Origin: Reclinomonas americana ATCC 50394 | Lineage: Eukaryota > Jakobida > Jakobea > Jakobida | Direction: 5' to 3' | Assembly: GCA_048213135.1 (NCBI GenBank) | Contig: PS015059.1 | Location: forward strand, 85,375-149,374 | Length of the DNA stretch: 64,000 bases | Part shown: positions 47,471 to 58,815 of the stretch, piece after piece | How the letters are laid out: each line of letters opens with the position of its first letter | Position numbering within the stretch: position 1 is the first letter of the stretch | Program-made: the position numbers and the translations under genes | The notes under the pieces: generated by a model | Databases searched by the model: none | The model's input: only the letters and a program-made list of their open reading frames with translations | Told to the model about the DNA's origin: nothing

Positions 47471-48489
47471 TTACTTGGATGCGGCGCTCTCCGTCGTCGC
47501 CACCACGACTGCACGCAGGCAATGAGCACGAGGCAAGAGTACACGCACAGACACAACATAGCATAACGCACCCACGAGGGCCGAGGCGACCAGCGTCAGG
47601 AAGGCGTTGCTGTGTATGCAAGTCAAAATCCGACACACAGTGAGTGACAGCACGTGCGTTTCTTTTGACGCAACAAGATGGCACCGAAGCTGGCAAACAG
47701 GATGAAGCCGCAGAAGACGGTGGAGAGGATGAAGAGCGAGTTGACATAGGCAAAGGAGAAGAAGGACGCCTCGCGGCCGCTGAGGTCGCGCACCACATCC
47801 TTCTTCTTGTCGTTGCTCTTGCCAGACACCGCCGCATCAATGTCGTTCACAGTGCTGCACACACACACACACACACACACACATGCGCGCGTCAAAACGA
47901 GTTGTCATGTGCGTGACTTGTGCATGCATTACCTGTGGAATGTGAAGCGCGCCAGTGATCCGTACGCGTAGCTGACGAGGTAGATGGCAACGGCGGCGGC
48001 AATGAGCAGCACAACGCTGTCGCCCCACAGAGTCAAGCCGAGCACCGCGCGCAGCAGGTCTGTGTGTGTGACATGTCAGCGCTGACAACACTCAAGGCGA
48101 AATGATGCACGCGCGTGCGTAGTGTGTGAAGTGATGGGTGCGTGAGTGTGATGTGCCGGGTGTGTGCGTGAGTGAGACGGCGGAGGCGACGCGCGTGCGG
48201 AGGGTTTGCACATGTCACACCCAACTTGAGATGTGGCACGCACTTTTCTCCTCCCCACCCCGCACGCGCCTCTCTCCACACGTGCGTGCGTGCGTGCGTG
48301 CGTGCGTGCGTGTGTGTACATGTGTGTGCGAGAGAGAGAGAGAACGCAACAGACGGCGGCCAAGACAACCACCGCGGCCATGCCGTACGTCTGCGGCGGC
48401 CCAATGACCGGCACCGCCTGGTTCTGCAGCGCCAACTCCTGCAACTGCTCGTCCTCCGAGCCCGACGACGCCGACTTTTGCTTGCCCAT
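47471..48489 (-). CDS. SSR3: Translocon-associated protein subunit gamma (TRAP-gamma)
   Basis: Exons (minus) 48489-48351, 48059-47933, 47854-47675, 47609-47572 and 47508-47471 encode 173 residues (human 185). The start MGKQKSASSGSEDEQLQ is followed by a hydrophobic helix AAVVVLAAV. Then LLIAAAVAIYLVSYAYGSL matches the STYLVAFAYKNV block, a charged cytosolic loop (NDKKKDVVRDLSGREASFF) follows, and two final helices (NSLFILSTVFCGFILFASFG, LTLVASALV) lead to a short polar end. TRAP-gamma is the four-helix subunit bridging TRAP to the ribosome at the Sec61 translocon. Two introns use GTTGCG donors (48350, 47674); the former is 291 nt with GCGT repeats. Confidence 0.88.
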
Positions 48490-48617
48490 TATATTCAACA
48501 CGCACACACACAGACGCACAAAATCCGATGATATGATGTGGCGGGAGAATTTCGCGCGCCGGATCACACAGCGAGGTCGATATCGACGTCCAAAAACCGA
48601 CTCGTGCGAGAGAAGCA
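48490..48617. promoter_or_regulatory. Bidirectional promoter, 128 nt
   Basis: The only sequence between the start codons of SSR3 (-) and the acidic unknown gene (+), so both transcripts must initiate here or within the flanking 5' exons. Confidence 0.6.
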
Positions 48618-49748
48618 ATGGAGGCGTGGGATGATGGCTGGGGCGATGCTGCTGCTGCTGATGAGGAGCATGATGAGAAGTGGTGGGAGGAGCGGGCCAA
48701 GGCCGATGCAGAGGCGTTCCGGGTGAAGAGAGCACGTGCGGCGGCGGTGGCGGCAAGGTCGGCGGCCTTTGCAAAGATCGCGGCCTCCATGCCCGGGAAG
48801 CCGAGTCAGGCAGTGGGTGAGTGGAGGGGGAAGAGGGAGAGGGAAGAGGGAGAGGGAAGAGGAGAGGGAAGAGGAAAGGGAAGGATGAGAGGNNNNNNNN
48901 NNNNNNNNNNNNNNNNNNNNNNNNNNNNNNNNNNNNNNNNNNNNNNNNNNNNNNNNNNNNNNNNNNNNNNNNNNNNNNNNNNNNNNNNNNNNNNNNNNNN
49001 NNNNNNNNNNNNNNNNNNNNNNNNNNNNNNNNNNNNNNNNNNNNNNNNNNNNNNNNNNNNNNNNNNNNNNNNNNNNNNNNNNNNNNNNNNNNNNNNNNNN
49101 NNNNNNNNNNNNNNNNNNNNNNNNNNNNNNNNNNNNNNNNNNNNNNNNNNNNNNNNNNNNNNNNNNNNNNNNNNNNNNNNNNNNNNNNNNNNNNNNNNNN
49201 NNNNNNNNNNNNNNNNNNNNNNNNNNNNNNNNNNNNNNNNNNNNNNNNNNNNNNNNNNNNNNNNNNNNNNNNNNNNNNNNNNNNNNNNNNNNNNNNNNNN
49301 NNNNNNNNNNNNNNNNNNNNNNNNNNNNNNNNNNNNNNNNNNNNNNNNNNNNNNNNNNNNNNNNNNNNNNNNNNNNNNNNNNNNNNNNNNNNNNNNNNNN
49401 NNNNNNNNNNNNNNNNNNNNNNNNNNNNNNNNNNNNNNNNNNNNNNNNNNNNNNNNNNNNNNNNNNNNNNNNNNNNNNNNNNNNNNNNNNNNNNNNNNNN
49501 NNNNNNNNNNNNNNNNNNNNNNNNNNNNNNNNNNNNNNNNNNNNNNNNNNNNNNNNNNNNNNNNNNNNNNNNNNNNNNNNNNNNNNNNNNNNNNNNNNNN
49601 NNNNNNNNNNNNNNNNNNNNNNNNNNNNNNNNNNNNNNNNNNNNNNNNNNNNNNNNNNNNNNNNNNNNNNNNNNNNNNNNNNNNNNNNNNNNNNNNNNNN
49701 NNNNNNNNNNNNNNNNNNNNNNNNNNNNNNNNNNNNNNNNNNNNNNNN

Positions 49749-49820
<72 letters not shown>

Positions 49821-50479
49821 GTGTGTGTGTGCGAGGATTTGATTTCGGAGATTGATGCTCCGCGTGGCACACAGTCATTTCCGTGTCTCCTGTTGCTGCC
49901 GGTCCTTCTTCTGCTGCTGCTGCATCAGAGTCTGGAGGTGAGTGGCGTGTGTGTCTTGTTGTTCTCCACGCGTGTTTGTGTCGTCATCTTTGTTTTGGCA
50001 GCGATTGTCGATCCCTTCCAGGCGGTGATTGGTGTCGATGATCCGGAGGTGGCACGGCAGCAGTACCTCGCTGCGCTTGGTTTGTGCTTGGCGTGTTGTT
50101 CTTGTTGTTTGTTGGTTAGACAGCTCGCCCACTGCTTGGGCTTTTATTAGAGCGTCGGCTGGCGCTGTTGCGAGAGAATCGCGAGGTGGTGCCGAGGAAG
50201 AGGCGTCCGGCGCCGAGTGCGGCCGCGGGCTATCATCGTACGGGGCAGGGCGATGATTGGACGGAGGAGTATCCGCATGATGTGGCGGTGCAGGAGGAGG
50301 TGAGGAAGCGGGGAAGGGGGAGAAGGGGGAAAGGGGATGGAGAGAACTGTGTATTGATCCCTCTTTCCACTCAAGGTCACGGGTACTTGTGCTCTCCATG
50401 GAAGAGGCTCTGTTTCTTCTTCTCTTCTTCTTCTTCTTCTTCTTCTTCTTCTTCTTCTTCTTCTTCTTCTTCTTCTTCT

Positions 50480-50537
<58 letters not shown>

Positions 50538-51124
50538 GTCTCGTCGTCTGTNNNNNNNNNNNNNNNNNNNNNNNNNNNNNNNNNNNNNNNNNNNNNNNNN
50601 NNNNNNNNNNNNNNNNNNNNNNNNNNNNNNNNNNNNNNNNNNNNNNNNNNNNNNNNNNNNNNNNNNNNNNNNNNNNNNNNNNNNNNNNNNNNNNNNNNNN
50701 NNNNNNNNNNNNNNNNNNNNNNNNNNNNNNNNNNNNNNNNNNNNNNNNNNNNNNNNNNNNNNNNNNNNNNNNNNNNNNNNNNNNNNNNNNNNNNNNNNNN
50801 NNNNNNNNNNNNNNNNNNNNNNNNNNNNNNNNNNNNNNNNNNNNNNNNNNNNNNNNNNNNNNNNNNNNNNNNNNNNNNNNNNNNNNNNNNNNNNNNNNNN
50901 NNNNNNNNNNNNNNNNNNNNNNNNNNNNNNNNNNNNNNNNNNNNNNNNNNNNNNNNNNNNNNNNNNNNNNNNNNNNNNNNNNNNNNNNNNNNNNNNNNNN
51001 NNNNNNNNNNNNNNNNNNNNNNNNNNNNNNNNNNNNNNNNNNNNNNNNNNNNNNNNNNNNNNNNNNNNNNNNNNNNNNNNNNNNNNNNNNNNNNNNNNNN
51101 NNNNNNNNNNNNNNNNNNNNNNNN

Positions 51125-51158
<34 letters not shown>

Positions 51159-51173
51159 TCTTCTTCTTCTTCT

Positions 51174-51214
<41 letters not shown>

Positions 51215-52331
51215 TGCAGTGTTAGCGTATTCATCGCTGTCTCTGAAAGGTATGCGTCTTTGTCTTCCAGTCTCCGCACATCGCTCTCCTTTTCGTCTCC
51301 TTTGCTGTCCTTGCAGTGCTTGGGTATTCGACGCTATCTGTGGAAGGCATGCGAGTTCGTGTGCCATTCTCCCACGTCGCCTCACCAGGGAACCGAAGGG
51401 CACGGGTACTTGTGCTTTCCTGCTCTCTCCCTGGTTTCCTCTCTGTTTCTCCTCTCTCTTCCTGCAGTGTTAGCGTATTCATCGCTGTCTGCAGAAGATA
51501 TGCGACTTCGTCTTCCAGTCTCCGCACATCGCTCTCCTTTCGTCTCCTATGCTGTCTCTGCGGTGCATGTGTTTCGACGCTGTCTGTGCGTGTTCGTCTG
51601 CCGTTCTCCCCTCGTCGCTCTCTCCTCGCCTCGCCATGGAGCTGAAGGGCACCGTGAAATCATCTCTCTCTTCATCTCTCCCTCTCGCGTCCCCTTTCGA
51701 TCATGCCTGTGTTTTCAGCGCTGTCTGTGCTCTGCCATTCGTCCCTCGTCGCTCTTTCCTCGCTTCACTGCGAGTTCCAGGCAATCCGTGGAAGAGTCCT
51801 GTGCTCTCCTTCCTTGTTTCTGTCTCCTCTCCCTCTCCCTCCTCCCTCTCTTTTTTCGCTCACTTGTTCTCCTCGCAGCCGCTGTGCGACGAGATGGCCG
51901 ACGGACCGCTGGCACTGTCGTCCGACGTGCGCATGTCATTCATCCGTGCACCACCTCGAGTCGGTGCTGGCGATGCCGATGACGACGAGGAGGAGGAGGA
52001 GGCGGAGGAGGGGGCTGAGGGCGAAAAGGGAGCAGAAGACGACGTGGACCAGCGCGACGACGACAGCGAGGGCGGGGGTATTCACTCCAGCGACGAGGAG
52101 GGCGGATTTGATTCCGACGACGATGGCGACGACGGCGAAGACGATGAGGAAGTGGATGTGCTGGGAGCGGCACCGGTGGTGCAACTGGAGGAGGAGGACG
52201 ACGAGGATGCTGACTGGGGAGCGGAGCCGGTGCAGTTTGAGCAGTGGTCGCGCGATGAAGATGGTGGTGGCGACGATGGCGATCGTGTGGTGCATGTGGT
52301 CGTGGCAGAGGGCGGTATCAGCGCCTCATGA
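48618..52331 (+). CDS. Acidic protein of unknown function, interrupted by two assembly gaps
   Basis: First exon 48618-48816 starts MEAWDDGWGDAAAADEEHDE and is followed by an Ala/Arg helix. After the 49748 gap edge, exons near 50002-50090 (VDPFQAVIGVDDPEVARQQYLAAL) and 50152-50300 (ERRLALLRENREVVPRKRR, WTEEYPHDVAVQ) are convincing by phase and codon pattern. The last exon runs from about 51880 (PLCDEMADGPLALSSDVRMSFIRAPP) into a very acidic tail ending at the TGA at 52329-52331. I recognise no family. The basic RKRR stretch and acidic ends would suit a nuclear protein (weak inference). The complete exon set cannot be built because of N runs 48893-49748 and 50552-51124. Confidence 0.5.
48822..49841. 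other. GA repeats, gap (N 48893-49748) and (GT)n
   Basis: A GGGAGA-rich run precedes the largest N gap in the window, which ends directly in (GT)n up to about 49835. Coding content unknown. Confidence 0.9.
50413..51880. repeat. TTC/TC simple repeats, gap (N 50552-51124) and about 246-bp tandem repeat in an intron
   Basis: (TTC)n and (TC)n flank both sides of the gap. From about 51213 a unit of about 246 bp recurs: TGCAGTGTTAGCGTATTCAT at 51217 and 51463, and GTCTCCGCACATCGCTCTCC at 51270 and 51518. Further degenerate pieces reach 51780. Every copy carries acceptor-like TGCAG sites. Confidence 0.8.
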
Positions 52332-52512
52332 AGAGAGAGAGTGAAGGGAGGTATGCACGCTCTTGTTGCACCCATGATACAAAAAAGCCACCACACTTTC
52401 ACTCGCACGGACGACACGTCCCCCACACAAGAAAAAAAACACAAGCGCCAAACACCCGGTAAAGAAAAATGAAAACAAGACCAACATCGCCACACGGGCT
52501 TGTTGTGCCGTT

Positions 52513-54234
52513 TTAGCGCGCCGGAGGCGCAGCACCAAAGAGTGACTCGCGAATGCGCGGCAACGACGTCTCGAAAATCAGCTCCAAGCGCTCATCCAGT
52601 GTGTTGCTGCAGCGAATGAATCCACCTCGTGTCTCCAACGCCACACCACCAGAGCTGCGACAAAAAGAGTGAGTAAACTGGATACAGAGAGGGGTGAGTT
52701 TTACCAGCCGAACGCACCTAATGTCAGGCAACTTGCCGCGGCTCAGCTCCAATGTCGTGTCCTTGCCTGCGTGGAGACGAGGATCAGTGGCCAGTGTGTC
52801 ACGAATCAAAGCACAACACACACACACACACACATCACCCCACTTGAGAGGTCACATGCAAACTCAGAGCTACACTGTAGTCACCAGCAAGTGTGGTATG
52901 ACAAATTTTTCACGCGATGTGTAGTTTCATCGTTGTTGCATCCATCCCCAACCCATCGCCCCGCCATACACACACACACGCACACACACACACTCACCCG
53001 ACTTGGTCTTGTAATCGCGCTGTGCGTCGGCAAACACACCCTGTGCCAGCGTCTTGTCCTTCTCGCGCACCACCACGAACAGGTTGCTCTCGTTCATCTT
53101 GAGCATGCACTCCACCATCAAATCCTTCAGCAGCACCTTGTAGCGGTTGGTATCCTGCGACGGAAAGAGAAGGGCTGAGTGTGCAATCACGCAAGAGACG
53201 TACTCCCATCATGTTCAACGTGAAACAAAGGAAAGTGATCTGATGCATCATCTTCAACCCTGCATGAACAAGATCCCCTGCATGCATTCGAGCAGACGAA
53301 AGCAATCATCACTCGTTCCAACAATGCACACGCCTCGCAAGTACTGAGGTGACTCTGCCTCTGTCTCTCTCTCTCTCTCTCTCCATGAGCAATCAGCAAG
53401 TGATGCAGGCAACTCATCAGACTATCTCTCTCCCCTCTCAAATCAACCACACTGCACAAACGCTCACTCTCTCCGCATTCTCGAGTAAGCAAGCACAAGC
53501 ACAAGCACCAGCCTTTGCCTTCCCACAAAGACAAGCCCTTGCCTCCCCCGGCCTTCAACTCACCGAGCTCACTTGCTTGAGTTGCTCACGGACTTCCTCT
53601 TGCAGCCTCTTGATGAGATCATCACGCGCTCGCAGAATCTCCAGACGCGACTCCTTGATCTCCCGCGACTCATTGCTGACACAAGCAACAACAATGAGCA
53701 TGCGAAAATAACAAGACCCTCCAGAACACACACGCAACATCTTGCGCTGTGTGGCCTGCTCCTTCTCCTTGCGCTCAAACTCCTCCTCCAGATCACGCAT
53801 GCCCTTGGCCTGCGCCACCAAACAAAGTGTGTGAGATGACATGACACACGCAAATGTCGCTTGCGCACACACACACGCGCTCTCTCTCTATCTTTCTCTC
53901 ATGCACACACACTCGTGTGGGGGAGGGGGCGTGCAATAACGCAACGAGAATGCGGCCCTTCTCATCGGCGGCAGCCTGACGCGCTTGCTCACCAATCTCA
54001 GCGCACTTCTCCTCACCCTCTGTCCGGATGCTACAGACACACGCCACAACAACATCAGCAACAGACACATACACACACATAAACAGCACACAGCAGCAGC
54101 AGCGCAACAATTGAATCATCGAGGAGATCTGCATACATGCAAATGTGAGCTCACACAAACAACAGCCACAACAGTGTCTCTCCCGCTCTCTCTCTCTCAC
54201 AACACACCTGTCGCTTGACTTCATCGGCATTCAT
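52513..54234 (-). CDS. ATP6V1E: V-type proton ATPase subunit E
   Basis: Exons (minus) 54234-54208, 54128-54109, 54030-53946, 53809-53739, 53675-53564, 53154-52998, 52766-52718 and 52654-52513 encode 220 residues (human 226). The N-terminal coiled coil (ISSMIQFIRTEGEEKCAEIGEQA) forms the peripheral stalk with subunit G. ESRLEILRARDDLIKRL and RYKVLLKDLMVECML are followed by the C-terminal head GGVALETRGGFIRCSNTLDERLEL and PRIRESLFGA. Three introns have GTTGCG donors (54108, 53945, 53738); using them restores the conserved spacing before ESRLEILRARDDLI. Exon 2 is only 20 nt. Confidence 0.95.
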
Positions 54235-54316
54235 CTTCGCGCTTTGTGTTGCGAGTGCGTGGTGCGTGGACAACGAGAAGCGGGACTGCGGGACGCATTC
54301 ATTTCTGCATATAATA
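54235..54316. promoter_or_regulatory. Bidirectional promoter, 82 nt
   Basis: Separates the start codons of V-ATPase subunit E (-) and the next plus-strand gene. An AT-rich box GCATATAATAATG overlaps the plus-strand start and could serve as a core element. Confidence 0.55.
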
Positions 54317-56107
54317 ATGTCACTCAGTGTGCGACGAGCAACCGCGCATCTCGATCGCCTCATTCACGATCGAGTGCCGCGTGCGCTGCATGATATATGT
54401 CGCGTGATGGGCACAGTTTCGCGCATTTTCCATGCCTGTGAAGTGCACTGCTGCTCACTTGTCCACAGGATGCAGCAGCACCACTCGTGGAATGGACACA
54501 GGCGGTTGTTGTCGCGCAGTGCGGAGGCGTGCTGGTGCGTCTTGCACAGCGCAATGTGCGGGAGTCGTTTGTGCACGGTCTGGCACACGAGAGAGTGCAC
54601 AAAAACAAGCAGCAAAACGTCGCTCTTATATGTCGCGTGTGGCAGGTGTGCGTCGTCTGCAGTCGGCGCTCATGGAGGGCATTCGTCACGTGACGAGTGC
54701 AGTTCATGCGGTGCTCAGCAGCGCTGGTGTTGATAAAGTTCCGCGGCATCTGTGCAGTCGGCGACAAGAGGCACTTCGTGTGGTGAGGCGGGCAGGCAAC
54801 GGTGCGCGTGTACGCAAGTGGGCGGCGGCTGCGCCACGTGGCTCGCAACGTGCGCGCTTCCTGGCAGAGTGTGTGACGGTGGTGGACGAGATGGAGCGGT
54901 GGCGAGCTCGAGGAGCTTGTGACGATGAGGTGGTGCTGCTCGAGGTGCTGCAGCATCGATGGCGGTTCCACTGGCGGCTGCCGTTTCTGTTGGCGCGTCT
55001 ATATGTGGACCTGCATGTGTGTGCGCTGTTGATGCTGGCTGCTGGCCACGATTACGAGGCGGAACGGGAGTGTGTGGCGGTGTGGAGACGGCGAGATGCG
55101 CAGGCGGTGGCCGTGCTATCGAGCATTATGGACGTGGAGGAGGGTGGTGCGCGGCTTCTGCCCCGACTGCCGACGGTGGGCATGGTGTCACGCGCAGTGG
55201 ATGGTGACCAGCAGGCGCCGGCAAAGGAGACGATGCCGTCGTTGCCTCCTGAGTCAGTGTTGGCAGATGTAGGCGAGGGTGGAGGGGAGGAACAAGTCGT
55301 GGTTTCCGCACCCGTGGAGGCGCCATCGGCAAAGCGGGCTTGGGAATCGCTTGCTCACTGGCCCCTCCTCTACGGCACCATTCCCACGGCTACCGTGACG
55401 CTTCCTCCTCATGACTCTGCGCACAAATCGTACGATCTCTCGTCTTCGCCGTTCTCGTTGGAAACCAGGAGCTTCTCATCTTCCGCTTTTCGTGCGCACA
55501 GCACACCGCTCTGGGAACGCCAGCTTGCCATCGCCACTGGCACTGCCGCTCACCGCCCTCCCAGTGCCGTGGAAACACTGGACGCCGAACGGCGATCCGA
55601 GTACCTCACCACACTTCTCCACCGTGTGACCGACGATCCCGCAGCTGCTCAGCGCCTCCGCTTGCAACCGCCTCTGATCGCCGACGGAACGAGTACGCAA
55701 TCCACACTGACGCCCTCGGAAGTGGCGGCTCGTGAGTGTTTACGAGAGTGAAAGCTGTCCCACACAATTGCATGGCGGAATCAGGAGAAAAGGTCGGCGC
55801 TTGCTCTCTCTCGCACACACGCACACACAGTTGTTTCCCCTCACTGCGCGTGTACGTGCATTAGTTTGTGCTCTTGCAAAGTGGCGATGGTCGCCAGTTT
55901 GTGATGCCGCTGGATGGTGTGCGATTCAGCGCACCTCTGGCGCACATGTTGCTCAGCGATGGTCAGTGCCTCTCTCTCCCTCTCTCACACACATACACCA
56001 TGTGAACAACTCATTGCCTTCCTTGTGCTCACGCAGTGCCACACGGTGACGCCGGCAAGAGCGTGTTCACCGTCGCGAAGAATGATGACGCTGCTCATCA
56101 CTCATGA
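54317..56107 (+). CDS. Unknown helical protein with short Elongin-C/BTB-like C-terminal module
   Basis: The ATG at 54317 begins MSLSVRRATAHLDRLIHDR. A second exon from 54470 reads DAAAPLVEWTQAVVVAQCGG. The main exon 54663-55721 is Arg/Ala/Leu-rich (VVDEMERWRARGACDDEVVL, FHWRLPFLLARLYVDLHVCA) then Ser/Pro-rich. Exons 55865-55961 and 56037-56107 end the protein. Their reading FVLLQSGDGRQFVMPLDGVR followed by APLAHMLLSD has the strand-strand-helix opening of SKP1/Elongin-C/BTB folds (V.L.SSDG..F.V.......S..I..ML) but stops before the rest of the fold. The first two junctions are uncertain; the last two are phase-consistent. Function not assigned. Confidence 0.5.
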
Positions 56108-56167
56108 CAGAGAGTTCATTAAAATATGGTTGCTGCTTTGTGCATGCTGCTTTGTGCGCAACAACAA

Positions 56168-58642
56168 TCAGGGCGAGCAGATAACGTTGGCCAAGTGCGG
56201 GTGGATCTCGACGCGACACGGGGCGACGGGCACATTCTCGCCGTCGAGTGCCATCCACGTGCGATGCTCGCCGGGCAGTGGCTCGAGGACCATGGCGCGG
56301 ATGCGAATGTGTTCCATGCCTGGCTGCGTGTAGCATGTGCCGTCGTCCAGCTGTGGGAGGTGCGGAAGAGGTCAGAGGGAGAGGTATGGAGGAGGGGAGG
56401 AGGAAGGAGCGCGTGGCTCAACGCAACTCCAAAGAGGATCTTGGCCAGTCGGCAGCGCCCCACTCGTCGGATGAGCATGAGGTGGAGTAGGCCATCGCCG
56501 ATGCGTGCTGGAGGGCAGATGGTGGCGTTGGCTGCGACGAGAGCGATGTGAGGTAGGGGTCGGGAGTCGCCAGACGTAGGGGAGGAAAAACTCAACCAGC
56601 AAGTTGCGCAATGTTTGTCAGCGTTACCATCATCACCGGCTCATCAATCGTCTTCCACGGGAGTGCCGCTGCTTCTCCTGCGAAATGAACCCCACCGATC
56701 AATACTAGGAATACGCTCCATGCGCCAACTATGCGCAATGCTCCCCCCAGTACCTTCTGCGTGCTGCTCGCCATTGGCGGCCAGAGGAGCATGCTCCGAG
56801 TGCTCGTCCAGTGTTGGTAGATACCGCAGTCGCGGACCGGCGGGCTGTGCGGCCGCGCCAGTTTCCAGATCGCCACGCTGCACGGCCACACCCACGCCAC
56901 TACCACGGCCACCACCATCGCCACCCTGCCACGTCGCGCACCTTCAGCGCACCAAATAACGCAATCTCAAACCTGTAACACGCACCTCCAAGTCGTCGGT
57001 CACCAGCTCCGCGTACGGTCCATTCAGAACTTCGCCCAACCCTCGCACCGTGGCATACTCGTCCTCCTGTGCCTCGAGGTACCGCAGACGCATCGGATGT
57101 CTGCATTGTCGAGATTGGCAACCAAACACACCAGAAGAAGAAACACGAACGCCTCCTCTCCCAAGCTAACAACTCACACGTGAGCCTTGCATACTTCGCG
57201 AAAGCCGCCCCAGTCGAATCGAGCCTTGCCGAGACAGCCGCGCAAGTGATCCGTGCCCACATCAATGTTGGCCACCAGACCGTAGGTCAGCGACAGGAAG
57301 CACACGTAGTGCTCGGCACCCTGCGACACGCTGAACAAGTCCAGCGGCTTGCTGTAGCCGCGGGCCACTGCCAGCGCGCCCTGCATTGGTTCCATAATGC
57401 CGGCGGCTGCCGCCAACGCATTGCCAGACCCGGCAGGAATCGGACCAATACGGACGGCGCTTGCGCGTTGCCAATCTGGTCGATGGAAAAGCCCGTTGAC
57501 GACCTCAAACAGGAGACCGTCGCCGCTGACGCACGCCATGCAGTCGACGCTGGCGAGATCCATGGTGCCAGCGACCTCGCGTGCGTGACCCGCATATTGC
57601 GTCTCTGTCGTGTGTGTGTGTGGCGTACACTGTAAGTCGACAAACCCGAGGAAAGCAGTACCTCTACATCGCACCGATCAACTCGTAGTCGACAAGAGCG
57701 CGATCGAGCACCGGCTGCACACACGAGGCCCACAGCTTGGGCGCCGTCTTGGTGCCACCAAACGGATTGACAAACACAACAACACGCCGCCGCCGCGGCA
57801 GGGGTCCTGCAGGGGAGAATCGGGGTTACCACCACCGCATGCTCGCACACACATACACACACATAGCATGATCGCACCCGCACGGAACCTTCCACTGGCA
57901 ATCCCGCAATCAAACACTGCACCGCTGTCACCCATCGCATCGCCTCATCGGCACTCTCACACGAAAACGACTCGTCGCTCAACTGACGTGTGGTGCCACC
58001 ACCACTACGTTCGCAGAATGAGTGGGAAAAATGACAGGCCTCACACCATCAAAAAAAGTACACTCACCAGCACCCGGTCGCCACCTGCTCGACCGCCGAC
58101 ACCACGAATCGCCGATCGTTGTCGTCGCTGATCGAGGCACCCACCAGCCACTCCGCATCAAAACCCGATCCACCACCCGCTGCAAATAATGCAATCGACA
58201 CATCAATCACACACACGAACACGCGCATTGAGCAAGGGAGAGAGTGTGCGTGTGTGTCTGCCATACCAAACTCAGGCTCCGTCTCCGCGGCGCGCAGGTA
58301 GATACCCGAGGGCGACACCACATTCACCGGCGCACCAGCGTGTGCATCACTATCACCAGCAGCAGCGCTGCTGCTGCTGCAACAGCATGCACAACAGCAT
58401 CGGCACGAGCCTCGACGTTGCTCGGCGGTCCACGAGAAGCCAGCGCGAGTCAGACGGCCGAGCACGGCCTCGTCGCCACGTGCAGTGTGGCGCACCAGCA
58501 CCGACTGCATTATGGTGCTGTGCGAGGGTGAGGCAGGTGGTGGCACTGCTGCTGCGCCATCGAGATCTGCTGCGCGGCTGCTGCTTCCGTAGTCGGTGTT
58601 GATGCCGCCGTATGTGGTGGAGGGTGCACCGCCGGCGCTCAT
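56168..58642 (-). CDS. SPHK: Sphingosine kinase
   Basis: Exons (minus) 58642-58267, 58179-58068, 58004-57889, 57806-57675, 57604-57178, 57100-56986, 56877-56754, 56677-56597, 56531-56428 and 56350-56168 join to 589 residues. The DAGK-type catalytic core shows VVVFVNPFGG, ETQYAGHARE, CVSGDGLLFEVVNGL (ATP-binding SGDG) and IPAGSGNALA. The C-terminal half has RIGDGLLHLMLIRR, MEHIRIRAMVLEPLPGE, and the lid WMALDGENVPVAPCRVEIHPHL, specific to sphingosine kinases. The N-terminal 230 residues end in a PH-like helix (ESADEAMRWVTAVQCLIAGL) and contain a cysteine cluster (SCRCCCACCCSSSS). The enzyme makes sphingosine-1-phosphate. Donors include GTTGCG (56427) and GTTGAG (56596). Its first two exons are duplicated at 62981-63541. 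Confidence 0.93.
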
Positions 58643-58815
58643 GAGTGGGACGTGATGTTGTGTGATGAAAGTGGTTTTGGTTCATCCGTTCATCAGCAAT
58701 GAAGGCCTCGAGGGTCGCAAACGCACTGCTGCCGCAGGTGCTTCTTATTCATTCATGGACAGCAGTGCGGTGTGCACGTGATCGCGGGCAGCGAGGTGTC
58801 GATGTTCTTCAATCG
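58030..58815. repeat. Segmental duplication, copy 1 (5' part of sphingosine kinase plus upstream)
   Basis: Covers exons 1-2 of the intact sphingosine kinase and about 170 nt upstream. It matches 62935-63720 in the same orientation with only scattered mismatches across exon 1, intron 1 and exon 2; similarity fades past each end. Confidence 0.95.

Noticed and set aside
48618-51403. ORFs of 300-600 codons across N runs
   Set aside because: Unknown bases were translated as open codons; the frames have no biological support.
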